37,713 nt of DNA from an uncultured Spirochaetota bacterium (GTDB lineage: Bacteria; Spirochaetota; Spirochaetia; Treponematales; UBA12059), in the NCBI GenBank assembly GCA_937873275.1, contig CALMRC010000122.1, positions 1 to 37,713 of the forward strand, written 5' to 3'. Each line of letters begins with the position of its first letter. The stretch's first letter is position 1. The notes beneath the pieces were generated by a model. That model saw nothing but the letters and a program-made list of their open reading frames with translations. It ran no database searches and was not told the DNA's origin. Of this stretch, positions 7,554 through 15,724 are shown in pieces. The translations under genes were made by a program, and so were the position numbers.

Positions 7554-9640
7554 AGGAACTGGAAGACCTGCGCAAGGCCGTCTCCGGCTGGGACCCGGAG
7601 GATCGGGCCAAGGTGGAGGCCGCGGTCGAGGTGGCCCTTCGGGTCCACGAGGGACAGGTACGGGCGTCCGGGGATCCCGCGGTCACCCATCCCCTGCGTG
7701 TGGCCCTCATCCTGGCGGAACTGGGCCTGGACTCGGACGCGGTGGCGGCCGCGGTGCTCCACCACGCCCCGGACGAGGACGGCCCGGGACGGACGGACCT
7801 GGCGGAGAGGTTCGGACCCACCACGGCCCTCCTGGTGGAGGAAACCTCCCGCCTGGCGGCCCTCAAGGCCAAGAACAAAACACTCCAGGCCGCGGAGACC
7901 ATCCGGAAGATGCTCCTGGCCATGACCCGGGACATCCGGGTCATCCTGGTCAAGCTGGCGGACAAGCTGGACAACATGCGCACCCTGCGCTGGCTCCCCG
8001 AGGAGGAGCGCAAGCGGATCGCCGCGGAATGCCTGGACATCTTCGCACCCTTGGCGGACCGCCTGGGCCTCTCGGCCGTCAAGGACGAGCTGGAGGACCT
8101 GGCCCTCAAGGAGCTCAATCGGGAGGCCTTCGACCAGATCAAGCTGATCGTGGCGGACAGGAAGGGCGAACGCGCGGGATTCCTGGAACGGGTGGAGACG
8201 GACATCCGGGCCGCCGCGGCCCAGGAAGGGCTGTTCGTGGAAGTAAGCTCCCGGGCCAAGCATTTCTATTCCATCTACCAGAAGATGCGGAAGCGGAACA
8301 AGAGCGCCGACGAGCTCTACGACCTCCTGGGAATCCGCTTGCTCTGCGGGACCGAAAACGACTGCTACGCCCTGCTGGGGGTCGTGCACCGGCTTTGGAA
8401 ACCCCTGGAAGGCCGGTTCAAGGACTACATAGCCATGCCCAAGGCCAACGGGTACCGGAGTCTACACACGACGGTCATGGCCTACGAGGGCCGCCTGCTG
8501 GAGATCCAGATCCGCACCTATGACATGCACCGGGTGGCGGAGTTCGGCGTGGCCTCCCACTGGCTGTACAAGAAGGGACGGACCCGGGAGATGGTGCGGG
8601 CGGAGGACCTGCCCCTGGTGAACAAGCTCAAGGACTGGGGCGGCATGCTCTCCTCCGGGGCCGAATTCCTCCAGGAGATCAAGCGGGAGCTCCTCAAGGA
8701 GTCCATCTTCGTCTTCACCCCCAAGGGCGACGTCGTGGAGCTTCCCGCGGGCTCGACCCCCCTGGATTTCGCGTACGAGGTCCATACGGCGGTGGGAAAC
8801 CGCTGCGTGGGCGCGAAGGCGGACGGAGCCATCGTGCCCCTAACCTACGAGCTCAAGAACACTCAGGTCGTGGAGATCCTGACCTCCAACCAGGCCCGGC
8901 CGAACATCGACTGGCTCCGGGCGGTGAAGACCTCCAAGGCCAAGTCCAAGATCCGGCAATGGTTGATCTCCAACGGCCAGGCCCTGGTGATCGACCGGAA
9001 CGTGGTGGCCAAGAAGAAATCCGACACGCCGGAAGCCAAGGGCGAGGCCCGGGCCCGGGGGGAGGGTCGCCCGGAGCCCGGAAGGGCCGGGGAACCCGCT
9101 TCCGACGCCCATCCCGCCGTACCGGAGACCGAGCTGTCCCCGGGCCAGTTCGAGATCCATCCGTACGTTCCCAAGGCCGTCCTTTCCAGCGACAAGGCGG
9201 GGATCTCCGTTTCCGGGGGCCGAGGCCTGATGATCCGCTTCGCCGGGTGCTGCCGGCCGACCACCGGGGATCCCATCGTGGGCTACGTCTCCCGGGGACG
9301 GGGGATCATCGTGCACCGCCGGGACTGCCGGAACCTCCCGTTCCTGGCGGACTTCAAGGAGCGGGCCATCGAGGTGGTCTGGGAGACCCGCCACCCCGGG
9401 CTCACCCGGCGGTTCCGCATCATCGCCAAGCGCATCCCCGACCTCTTCGGGGAGGTGGAGACCGCGGTCAAGAAGATCCAGGGTCACCTGATAGAAGGCA
9501 AGCTGGAGGAGGACGGGGATCGCCTGGTCGGGTGGTTCACGGTGCGCATGGAGCGCCCCGAGGACGGCCGCAAGATCGAGCGCTCCGTCCGGGGCGTCCC
9601 GGCGATTCTGAAGGTGACGGTGGTGAACAGTGAACAGTAA
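7550..9640 (+). CDS. rel: Rel/SpoT family (p)ppGpp synthetase with altered HD hydrolase motif
   Basis: 696 aa. Domains: HD hydrolase-type (~25-160), synthetase (~220-345), TGS (~390-450), zinc-finger-like CC region (FAGCCRPTTGDPIVG, ~562-576) and C-terminal ACT (~610-690). The synthetase domain is intact: RFKDYIAMPKANGYRSLHT, EIQIRT and AEFGVASHWLYK. It carries the RxKD motif of bifunctional Rel enzymes rather than the ExDD of RelA. In the hydrolase domain H47, H71, D138 and N142 are kept. The family's HDxxED reads HHAPDE (71-76), so the metal-binding Asp is His and the next two acids are swapped. Hydrolysis may be lost or changed. Start ATG overlaps prmC. The last codons (VVNSEQ, stop TAA) come from a heptamer repeat array. 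Confidence 0.95.
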   Translation: MKELEDLRKAVSGWDPEDRAKVEAAVEVALRVHEGQVRASGDPAVTHPLRVALILAELGLDSDAVAAAVLHHAPDEDGPGRTDLAERFGPTTALLVEETSRLAALKAKNKTLQAAETIRKMLLAMTRDIRVILVKLADKLDNMRTLRWLPEEERKRIAAECLDIFAPLADRLGLSAVKDELEDLALKELNREAFDQIKLIVADRKGERAGFLERVETDIRAAAAQEGLFVEVSSRAKHFYSIYQKMRKRNKSADELYDLLGIRLLCGTENDCYALLGVVHRLWKPLEGRFKDYIAMPKANGYRSLHTTVMAYEGRLLEIQIRTYDMHRVAEFGVASHWLYKKGRTREMVRAEDLPLVNKLKDWGGMLSSGAEFLQEIKRELLKESIFVFTPKGDVVELPAGSTPLDFAYEVHTAVGNRCVGAKADGAIVPLTYELKNTQVVEILTSNQARPNIDWLRAVKTSKAKSKIRQWLISNGQALVIDRNVVAKKKSDTPEAKGEARARGEGRPEPGRAGEPASDAHPAVPETELSPGQFEIHPYVPKAVLSSDKAGISVSGGRGLMIRFAGCCRPTTGDPIVGYVSRGRGIIVHRRDCRNLPFLADFKERAIEVVWETRHPGLTRRFRIIAKRIPDLFGEVETAVKKIQGHLIEGKLEEDGDRLVGWFTVRMERPEDGRKIERSVRGVPAILKVTVVNSEQ

Positions 9641-9751
9641 GCGGTGAACGGAAGCGACCTACGTACCCGGCCATCGCGACCGCATATGCCGCGGAGCTGA
9701 CCGAAGTCGGCCGCTCATTCCAGTTCACCGTCCACTGTACACCGTTTACCG
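9623..9751. repeat. Inward-facing pair of heptamer arrays between rel and the M16 gene
   Basis: Left arm 9623-9654: GTGAACA, GTGAACA, GTAAGCG, GTGAACG, then GAAG. Right arm 9717-9751 is the same type on the other strand (GTAAACG, GTGTACA, GTGGACG, GTGAACT, then GGAAT). The ~62-base spacer codes for nothing recognisable. The left arm holds the rel stop codon and the right arm holds the stop of the M16-like gene. No classic GC-stem/U-tract terminator is visible here; the partly complementary arms could form a long hairpin in RNA. Confidence 0.75.
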
Positions 9752-11269
9752 ATACTCCCCCGCCGGCACCCGCTTCAAACCCGCCTCGTCGCTGACGATC
9801 ACCCACCGGAAGGTCTGGTCCAGGAACCAGGTCTTGTAGACCCTGCGGATGTCCGCAGGGGTGACGGCGGTGATCCGGTCCGGGGTACGCAGGTAGTCCG
9901 CGGGATCCCCGGCGTACACGACGCTCCGCACCACCTGGGCCGCGATGTCCGAGTTGGTGCGCTGGTTGGCGAAGACGGCGTTCACGTACTTGTTCCGGTA
10001 CGCCGGCAGGCGGTCCTCCACGGAGGCCAGGACGTACTGCCCCGTGCCGGGATCCTTGGACCGGATCAGCTTCCCCGCCGTCAGGTAATCCGCGGCCTCC
10101 TTCACGTACTTTCGGATGCCCTCGATGTCCGAGGCCTGGTAGATCCAGAGGATTCCGTAGGAGGCGGCCGCGGGACGGAATACGGCGCCCACGGAGTAGC
10201 AGGCCCCGTACTTCTCCCGGACCACGTTGAACATCAGGTCGTCCAGCATGTCCGCGGCCAGGGCGAAGGGGACGTAGTCCCGGTCCTGCCGCCCGGGGAT
10301 GCGGAAATATCCTTGGATGTAGGCCACGCCCTCCGAGGCCGGATGGGCTTCCAGGATGGGGGGACCGGAGGTCGAGGGAGGCGCCGAGACGGGGGAGACG
10401 GGGCCCTTCCGGGGGATGCCCCCCAGGGCGGTCTCCAGCTTGGCGGCCAGGGCGTCCACGTCGAAGTCGCCCACCGCGGCCAGGAAGATCCGGTCCGCGT
10501 TCAGAAGGGACCCGTGATGGGCCCGGATGTCTTCGAGGGTGATCGACTCCAGGGACTCGGGGGTGCCCGCGGGATCCGACGCGTAGGGGTGCCCCGAGAA
10601 GATTGCCTGGGTGCCCAGGTACCGGGCCCGCTGGTCCGGGTCCCCCATGCGGGCTTCCCGGGCCTGGGCCGCTTCGTTCCGCACGTCCTCGAACCGCTCG
10701 GGTCGGAGGGAGGGGCGGAGGAATCCGTCCAGGTAGATGTCCAGCAGCTCGGGCAGGTAGGTGTCGATGCAATTGAGGTCGTAGCTGGAGTAGTCGTAGC
10801 CCGCGGAATAGGAGATCGAGGAGGAGCTGCGGTATTCCGCGTCCAGGATGGTCGGGTAGTCGTAGGCCGCGGAGCCCCGGGACAGGAGGGCCAGGGTCAT
10901 CCCGTCCAGACCAGCCTTGGCCGGGGGCACGGCGGAGGCCCCGCCCAGGACGACCAGCTTCAGGTTCAACACACGGTTCGTCCGATTCCTCTTGACGAAG
11001 AGCTTGATCCCGTTGGACAGGGTGCGGGTCTCGAAGTCCCCGATGTTGGCCTTGTAGAAGGGACCCGGCTCCGGGGCCGGGGTCGAGGGGGAGGACGCCC
11101 GGGGGGCGGCCGAACCCGGGCCGCTCGACGGAACCGCGGATCCCGGGGCCGAGGCGTCCGGAGCCGGGGAGGACACGCATCCGGAGGCGAGAACCAGCAG
11201 GAACGCCGCGAAGAGGGCCGGGACGAACCGGCCGTTCCGGATGGTCGTGGGAATCGTGTGGGGTGTCAT
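9746..11269 (-). CDS. M16-family peptidase-like lipoprotein lacking the zinc site
   Basis: About 507 aa. It begins with a lipoprotein signal (FVPALFAAFLLVLASGC; Cys at residue 31 from this start), then a Ser/Pro/Ala-rich linker of ~40 residues. Two M16 half-domains follow (FETRTLSNGIKLFVKRN..., and a second from ~IQGYFRIPGRQDRDYVPF). The position of the HxxEH zinc motif reads GLDGMTLALLSRGSAAYDYP, with no His or Glu ligands. It is therefore an inactive subunit of the type that pairs with an active M16 partner, which is encoded just upstream. An alternative ATG at 11290, overlapping the upstream stop (ATGA), would add 7 residues; 11269 has GAGG about 10 bases upstream. Probably anchored to a membrane facing the periplasm. 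The last residues and TAA come from a heptamer array. Confidence 0.88.
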   Translation of the reverse strand: MTPHTIPTTIRNGRFVPALFAAFLLVLASGCVSSPAPDASAPGSAVPSSGPGSAAPRASSPSTPAPEPGPFYKANIGDFETRTLSNGIKLFVKRNRTNRVLNLKLVVLGGASAVPPAKAGLDGMTLALLSRGSAAYDYPTILDAEYRSSSSISYSAGYDYSSYDLNCIDTYLPELLDIYLDGFLRPSLRPERFEDVRNEAAQAREARMGDPDQRARYLGTQAIFSGHPYASDPAGTPESLESITLEDIRAHHGSLLNADRIFLAAVGDFDVDALAAKLETALGGIPRKGPVSPVSAPPSTSGPPILEAHPASEGVAYIQGYFRIPGRQDRDYVPFALAADMLDDLMFNVVREKYGACYSVGAVFRPAAASYGILWIYQASDIEGIRKYVKEAADYLTAGKLIRSKDPGTGQYVLASVEDRLPAYRNKYVNAVFANQRTNSDIAAQVVRSVVYAGDPADYLRTPDRITAVTPADIRRVYKTWFLDQTFRWVIVSDEAGLKRVPAGEYR

Positions 11270-11286
11270 CGAAGTGTGTCCTCGCA

Positions 11287-12744
11287 TCATTTTTTCCACC
11301 AGAAGGCGTTGTCCGCGGCCAGGGTCTCGAACCCGGCGTCCGCGAAGGCCTTCTTCTCGGCCTCGTAGACGCTGGGGTGGACGCGGACGGCCACGATCTC
11401 GAGGTTCTTGTGGATGTACCGGTCCAGGAAGGCGGAGATCTCCCGGTACCCGACTTTCTTCATGTTCTCGACGTATCCGAAGAAATACTCCGTCGAGGCC
11501 GAGGCCCACCAGAACCGCAGAGTCCCCAGGAATCCCTCGACGGTTTCCAGTTCCAGGATGCGCTGGTTCTCGATCAGGCGTTTGACGGTTTCGTACTCCT
11601 CCTCCCCGAAGTAGCCCCGGTCGATCTTCATGTTCGTGAGCTCCGAGGCCCGGATCTTCTCCTTGAGCTGCTGGACCCGCTGGGCGAAACTCTGCCCGGG
11701 CTTGGCCAGGAGGTAGGCCCAGAACACGATCTGACCCCCGTCCTTCTGGGTCCAGTAATACGCGCCCGTGTAGTTCGGGTCCGGGATGCCCAGGTCGGCG
11801 CCCACCAGTCCCGTCTTGTATCGTCCCGAGGGATTCTCCACGAGGTATCCCCACACGTCCGCGGCGTAGGTGGCACCGGGATCCCGGCCGACGTCGGGGC
11901 CTCGGTAGTAGAGCTGGGCGATCCCGAACCGGGGATTCACCGTGGGATCCGGGTAGACCAGGAAGGCGGTCTTCCGGACCGCCGGGAAGGCCTGGGGTTC
12001 CTGGGGCTTGGCCCAGGGATCCGGGCCCCGTTCCCAGGTTCCGTAGACTTCCCGGACCTGCCGGAGCACGTCGTCGGCCTTCACGTCCCCTCCGACGAAG
12101 AGGGCGGCGTTGTTCGGTATGTAGTAGGTCTTTTGCATCGCCCGGAGCTTTTCCGCCGTGACCCCCCGGATGGCCTCCACGGTCCCTCCCGGGTCCCGGC
12201 GCCAGGGATACTTCGGGAAGAGCCTCCGGTCGATTCCCGCCGCGAAGATGCTCCGGGGCTCGGAGAAGTTCCCGGTTATCTCGCTGATTACGACGCCCTT
12301 CTCGGACTCGATCTCCCCGGGATCGAGCAGGGGCTCCCGGATCGCGTAGGACCAGAACTCCAGTCCCTCCCGTAGGCGGTCGGAGGGAACCGTGAAGTAG
12401 TAGTTCACGTACTCGGATCCCGTGGAACCGTTCCAGGACGGCACCCCCAAGTCCAGGTATGCCGAGCTGACCTCGGCGGCGGTCCGGTACCTCGAGTTCC
12501 CCTTGAACATCATGTGCTCGTAGAAGTGGAAGACCCCCGCGGTCTCCGGGGTCTGGGCGATGCCGCCCCCCCGCACGGCGATTTCGATGTACGCCAGGGG
12601 AGCGGAGGGGTTCTCCAGGACGAAGAGCTCCAGACCGTTGTCCAGCACGAAGCGGTGGAGGCCCGGAACCGCGGTTTCCTCCGAGACTGCGAAGCCCGTC
12701 GAAAGGACGAGCAGCAAGGCTAGCGCGAGAAGGACTTTTTTCAT
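11287..12744 (-). CDS. Secreted M16 zinc metallopeptidase, active subunit
   Basis: 485 aa with a cleavable signal peptide (MKKVLLALALLLVLSTGFAVS). The first M16 domain starts at HRFVLDNGLELFVLEN and carries the inverted zinc motif HFYEH (HxxEH) in AGVFHFYEHMMFKG, with the distal Glu in the EIESEKGVVISEI block. The second half (from ~240) lacks a metal site, as usual. M16 peptidases form clam-shell chambers that degrade peptides. The partner chamber half is probably the inactive lipoprotein encoded downstream, with overlapping stop and start. Promoter at 12793-12821 and a GGGGAGG Shine-Dalgarno ahead of ATG 12744 support this start; the frame continues upstream but only as non-conserved sequence. 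Confidence 0.93.
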   Translation of the reverse strand: MKKVLLALALLLVLSTGFAVSEETAVPGLHRFVLDNGLELFVLENPSAPLAYIEIAVRGGGIAQTPETAGVFHFYEHMMFKGNSRYRTAAEVSSAYLDLGVPSWNGSTGSEYVNYYFTVPSDRLREGLEFWSYAIREPLLDPGEIESEKGVVISEITGNFSEPRSIFAAGIDRRLFPKYPWRRDPGGTVEAIRGVTAEKLRAMQKTYYIPNNAALFVGGDVKADDVLRQVREVYGTWERGPDPWAKPQEPQAFPAVRKTAFLVYPDPTVNPRFGIAQLYYRGPDVGRDPGATYAADVWGYLVENPSGRYKTGLVGADLGIPDPNYTGAYYWTQKDGGQIVFWAYLLAKPGQSFAQRVQQLKEKIRASELTNMKIDRGYFGEEEYETVKRLIENQRILELETVEGFLGTLRFWWASASTEYFFGYVENMKKVGYREISAFLDRYIHKNLEIVAVRVHPSVYEAEKKAFADAGFETLAADNAFWWKK

Positions 12745-12792
12745 CCCCGGAACCTCCCCTGCCGGGACGGATTCGGCAGTATTAGGATCAAA

Positions 12793-12821
12793 ATCTAAGA
12801 AGCCCGGGGTGCTCCTGTCAA
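12793..12821 (-). promoter_or_regulatory. Sigma70-type promoter of the M16 operon
   Basis: Minus strand: consensus -35 TTGACA (12816-12821), 17-base spacer, -10 TTAGAT (12793-12798). Predicted start near 12786 gives a ~40-base leader containing GGGGAGG before ATG 12744. Confidence 0.75.
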
Positions 12822-12845
12822 GGAAGATCCCCGGGATCCCTCCGC

Positions 12846-12875
12846 TTCCCCAAATCGTCCGGTCCGTGGTATATT
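12846..12875 (+). promoter_or_regulatory. Possible mtgA promoter
   Basis: TATATT (12870-12875) is a good -10 box in very GC-rich DNA. The matching -35 (TTCCCC, 12846-12851, spacer 18) is poor. It would give a ~60-base leader before ATG 12942. Confidence 0.35.
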
Positions 12876-12941
12876 CCCCCCCGTCGGCCGCCCGTTCCGG
12901 GCGGATCCCGAAACCTTTCCTACCCGGAGCTATTCCCGTCC

Positions 12942-13946
12942 ATGGACACGACACCCCTCGCCCTCCTCCTCTTCGGAACGCCCGTGGAACGGGCCCTGGG
13001 CCGGGCGAGCGCCGCGGCCCTGGTGTCCCGGGGGGCGGGTCCGCGCATACCGCCTCCGACCGGGGCCTCCGGGAAGAAGAAGGCCCGGAAGCCGGGCGGG
13101 AACGCGGTGCCGGAGTCCGGGGAGGCTCGGATCCCGGGGGAATCGCCCCGGCCGGCACGGGGCCCCGCAGGGCCGCGCAGGCTTCGGGCCGCCTTGCGCG
13201 GAGCGCTTCGCTGGGCGGCGCTTGCCCATGCCTGGTACGTCCTGACGGTGGCCCTCCTCCTCCTGGTATACCGGACCGTCGATCCCCCGGTCACGGTGCT
13301 GATGGCCTGGCGATCCGCGGTGGACGGCTGGAAACTGGCTCCCCAGAGGAACGTCCGACTTGCCAAGGTGCCCGTCCTGGCCCGCCGCATGGTGGTATCC
13401 GTGGAGGACGGCAAATTCTACAGCCATCACGGGGTGGATCTCGACGCCATCCTCTACGCCCGGCAGGTGAACAAGCAGGTGGGCCGGCCCCTGTACGGGG
13501 GATCCACGCTGTCCATGCAGACCGCGCGCACCCTCTTCCTGGTGCCCTTCAAGAGTTACCTGCGCAAATACCTGGAGCTCATCGCGACGGTGGAGATGGA
13601 GCTCATCCTGTCCAAGCAGAGGATCCTGGAGATCTACCTTTCCTGGGCGGAATGGGGGAAAGGCGTGTTCGGCATCGAGGCCGCGGCCCGGAGATTCTAC
13701 GGAAAGAGCGTAGCCCGGCTGGACCTGGACCAGACGGCCCGCCTGGTGGCTCTCCTGTCGTCCCCTATCCGGTATACGCCGGAGACTCTGCACAGGAACG
13801 GGATCCTCCGTACCCGGTACCAGTACCTGGTTGGGAAATACGGGGAGAAGAAGGAACCCGACGTCAGGTCTCAGGACTCCGGGACCGACCCGTCGACGGC
13901 GGGTCTGCCGGCATCGCCGACGCCCGAACCGAGCCCGGGGTCCTGA
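12942..13946 (+). CDS. mtgA: Monofunctional peptidoglycan glycosyltransferase (GT51)
   Basis: 334 aa. The first ~90 residues are Ala/Arg/Pro-rich, then comes one membrane helix (~97-117, AWYVLTVALLLLVYRTV). The GT51 domain has its motifs in order: VVSVEDGKFYSHHGVD (catalytic Glu in EDxxF), GGSTLSMQTARTLF (family GGSTITQQ), RKYLELIATVEMELILSK, then EIYLSWAEWGKGVFGIEAAARRFYGK. It polymerises lipid II into glycan strands at the outer face of the inner membrane. No transpeptidase domain follows, so it is the monofunctional type. The tail (~305-334) is Pro/Ser-rich and overlaps yaiI, which runs the other way, by 76 bases. The long N-terminal region before the helix is unusual; a later start is possible, but no better site is obvious. 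Confidence 0.88.
   Translation: MDTTPLALLLFGTPVERALGRASAAALVSRGAGPRIPPPTGASGKKKARKPGGNAVPESGEARIPGESPRPARGPAGPRRLRAALRGALRWAALAHAWYVLTVALLLLVYRTVDPPVTVLMAWRSAVDGWKLAPQRNVRLAKVPVLARRMVVSVEDGKFYSHHGVDLDAILYARQVNKQVGRPLYGGSTLSMQTARTLFLVPFKSYLRKYLELIATVEMELILSKQRILEIYLSWAEWGKGVFGIEAAARRFYGKSVARLDLDQTARLVALLSSPIRYTPETLHRNGILRTRYQYLVGKYGEKKEPDVRSQDSGTDPSTAGLPASPTPEPSPGS
13871..13946. other. 76-base convergent coding overlap of mtgA and yaiI
   Basis: The 3' ends of mtgA (+) and yaiI (-) overlap on opposite strands. Both tails here are low-complexity (Pro/Ser and Gly/Ser), beyond the conserved domains. There is no room for an intrinsic terminator for either gene. Confidence 0.75.
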
Positions 13947-14437
13947 CTCCCGGGTCCCGTCGCCCGGATCCTCCGCAACACTCTATCCAGCGTGTCCGCG
14001 AAGGCCTTCTTCTCCCGGGGTCCCCAGGACCGGGACCGGTTCATCGCGGCCAGGCCCGCCGCCCGAAGCCCCTCCATGAAATCCCGCCCGGACAGCCGCT
14101 CCCGCACGGAGTCCGCGGTCCATTCGTCGCCCCGGTCGTTGATCACCGCCCGGCCCTTCGCGGCCAGACGGGCCGCGAAGGGGATGTCCCGGGTCACCAC
14201 CAGGTCCCCCGGGGCGGAGAGGCCCTCGATCCGCCGGTCCACGGCGTCCGGGCCGCCCTCGTCCACGTGGAGGAATTCCGTGCCCGGGGGGATCGTCAGA
14301 GGACGGTTGGACGCGAATACGACGCGGATCCCCGATCCGGAACCGTCCGGGCCCGCCCGGCCCGCCGGACAAGCCCGACGGCCCAGGATCTCCCGGACCG
14401 GCGCGGGCAGGGAGTCCGCGTCCGCCCAGATCGTCAC
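13871..14437 (-). CDS. yaiI: YaiI/YqxD family protein (UPF0178, DUF188)
   Basis: 188 aa. Family blocks in order: TIWADADSLPAPVREIL (PIN-like Asp cluster), IRVVFASNRPL, GPDAVDRRIEGL, GDLVVTRDIPFAARLAAKGRAVINDRG, DSVRERLSGRDF, and a terminal FADTLDRVLRRI. The fold is PIN-like and an RNase role is suspected, but the function is not settled. Start GTG 14437 overlaps the manA stop (GTGA). The family ends near residue 160; the last ~28 residues (Gly/Ser/Pro-rich) are extra and lie antisense to the mtgA tail. Confidence 0.88.
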   Translation of the reverse strand: MTIWADADSLPAPVREILGRRACPAGRAGPDGSGSGIRVVFASNRPLTIPPGTEFLHVDEGGPDAVDRRIEGLSAPGDLVVTRDIPFAARLAAKGRAVINDRGDEWTADSVRERLSGRDFMEGLRAAGLAAMNRSRSWGPREKKAFADTLDRVLRRIRATGPGSQDPGLGSGVGDAGRPAVDGSVPES

Positions 14438-15657
14438 CCGGTAACCCCCGCCCGGAACACAAGGCCGTTCCCGGCGATCGAGTATTCCCGGACATCCGCC
14501 GGAACGAAGGCGCTGCCTCCCCGTTCCAGGGCCAGGCTGCCCCCGGGGCCGACCGGCTCCTCGGAGATAGTCGACCAGCCTTCCAGGCAGAGCAGGATCT
14601 CCGGACCGGGACGATGTCTCCGGACGGGCCGTCCGGGTTCGAGGCGGATCCGGTCCAGGCGGAACTCCGCGGCCCCGGATGGATACTCCTCCACGGAGTC
14701 CCCGGCCCGCTCCGGACCGAAGACCCGTACGCCCGCCGGGACGAAGGACAGGACGGACAGCAGTTCCGGGATATCGATGTTCTTGGCCGTCAGGGCTCCC
14801 CGGAGGACGTTGTCGGAGTTCGCCATGATCTCGAGGCCCGTGCCGCGGAGGTAGGCGTGGATCTGCCCGGGCTCGATGAAGACCGCCTGGCCCGGCGCGA
14901 GGCGGAAGCGGTTCAGGATCAGCGGAGCCAGGGCCCCGATGTCCCCGGGGTGGAGCCGCAGGAGGGTCAGGATCCAGGAGAGGGTTTCCCGGGTCTCGGC
15001 GTCGGGCCCGTGATCGAGGATGCGGCGTATCCGCCGCTCCGTGTAGTACAGGAGATCCCGCTTCAGGTTCGAGGAGTAGGACAGGAAGCGGTAGAACAGG
15101 ACGGACAGCTCCACCTTGCCGGGGTTTCGGGAAAGGCTGCCGGCGATCCTCTCGAATTCCCGGGGGGCCACGATCCCGATCAGCCGGAGGATCTCCGGGA
15201 TGGGCCGGAACCCGCACAGGCCCTCGAAGTCCTCCAGGGCCACCAGCATCTCGGGCTTGTGGTTCGGATCCCGGTAGTTCCGCTCCGGGGCGTCCAGGGG
15301 GACCGATTGGTCGTTCTCCTTCTCGAACCCCCGCTCGGCCTTGAGCTTCGGCGGATGGGCCTGGATCGAGAGGGGCTTCGCCGAGGACAGGACCTTGAAC
15401 AGGAAGGGCAGGGCGGGACCGAAGCGGTCCACGACGGGGGTTCCCAGGGCCGCGGCGGGGTCCCGGTCGATCAGGCGGTCCAGGGGAACCCGGCCCTCCC
15501 CGGTTTCCGCGATGGACGGGGCCTTGGGGTGGGCGCCCATCCAGAGCTCGGCGTAGGGACGGCCCCCGGGATTCTCGATCCCCAGCAGGGCGGGAATGGC
15601 GTCGGGGGTTCCCCAGTCGTAATGTTGGACCGGGTTCTGCAGGCGGAAGACGGGCAT
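14434..15657 (-). CDS. manA: Mannose-6-phosphate isomerase, class I
   Basis: 407 aa, standard length. It interconverts mannose-6-phosphate and fructose-6-phosphate using zinc. Visible family blocks are the MPVFRLQNPVQHYDWG start, WMGAHPKAPS, the zinc region SIQAHPPK with NHKPEMLVAL, and IEPGQIHAYLRGTGLEIMANSDNVLRGALTAK, which holds the remaining zinc His and the catalytic Arg. It provides mannose-6-P for glycoconjugates or lets the cell use mannose. The start ATG 15657 lies 6 bases after a -10-like TACACT, so it may be leaderless. Coupled to yaiI downstream by GTGA. Nothing in the sequence suggests a fused GMP transferase. Confidence 0.95.
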   Translation of the reverse strand: MPVFRLQNPVQHYDWGTPDAIPALLGIENPGGRPYAELWMGAHPKAPSIAETGEGRVPLDRLIDRDPAAALGTPVVDRFGPALPFLFKVLSSAKPLSIQAHPPKLKAERGFEKENDQSVPLDAPERNYRDPNHKPEMLVALEDFEGLCGFRPIPEILRLIGIVAPREFERIAGSLSRNPGKVELSVLFYRFLSYSSNLKRDLLYYTERRIRRILDHGPDAETRETLSWILTLLRLHPGDIGALAPLILNRFRLAPGQAVFIEPGQIHAYLRGTGLEIMANSDNVLRGALTAKNIDIPELLSVLSFVPAGVRVFGPERAGDSVEEYPSGAAEFRLDRIRLEPGRPVRRHRPGPEILLCLEGWSTISEEPVGPGGSLALERGGSAFVPADVREYSIAGNGLVFRAGVTG

Positions 15658-15663
15658 GAGAAT

Positions 15664-15691
15664 AGTGTAGCAAGATATCGGGAATAGTGAA
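15664..15691 (-). promoter_or_regulatory. manA promoter (leaderless type), -35 inside a heptamer array
   Basis: Minus strand: TTCACT (15686-15691), 16-base spacer, TACACT (15664-15669), 6 bases to ATG. The -35-like hexamer is part of the GTGAATA repeat read from the other strand. Confidence 0.45.
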
Positions 15692-15707
15692 TAGTGAATA
15701 GTGAACG
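15680..15707 (+). repeat. Variant heptamer array upstream of manA
   Basis: Three to four tandem 7-base units (GAATAGT ×3 then GAACGGC) between the dinG stop and the manA start. Same register as the GTGRACR arrays elsewhere, with AATA in place of AACA. No inverted partner is seen. Confidence 0.6.
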
Positions 15708-15724
15708 GCGCGGGGCGGAGCGGT

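Noticed and set aside
11290-11854. N-terminal extension of the inactive M16 lipoprotein
   Set aside because: Out-of-frame shadow of the upstream M16 gene; a lipoprotein signal begins near 11269.
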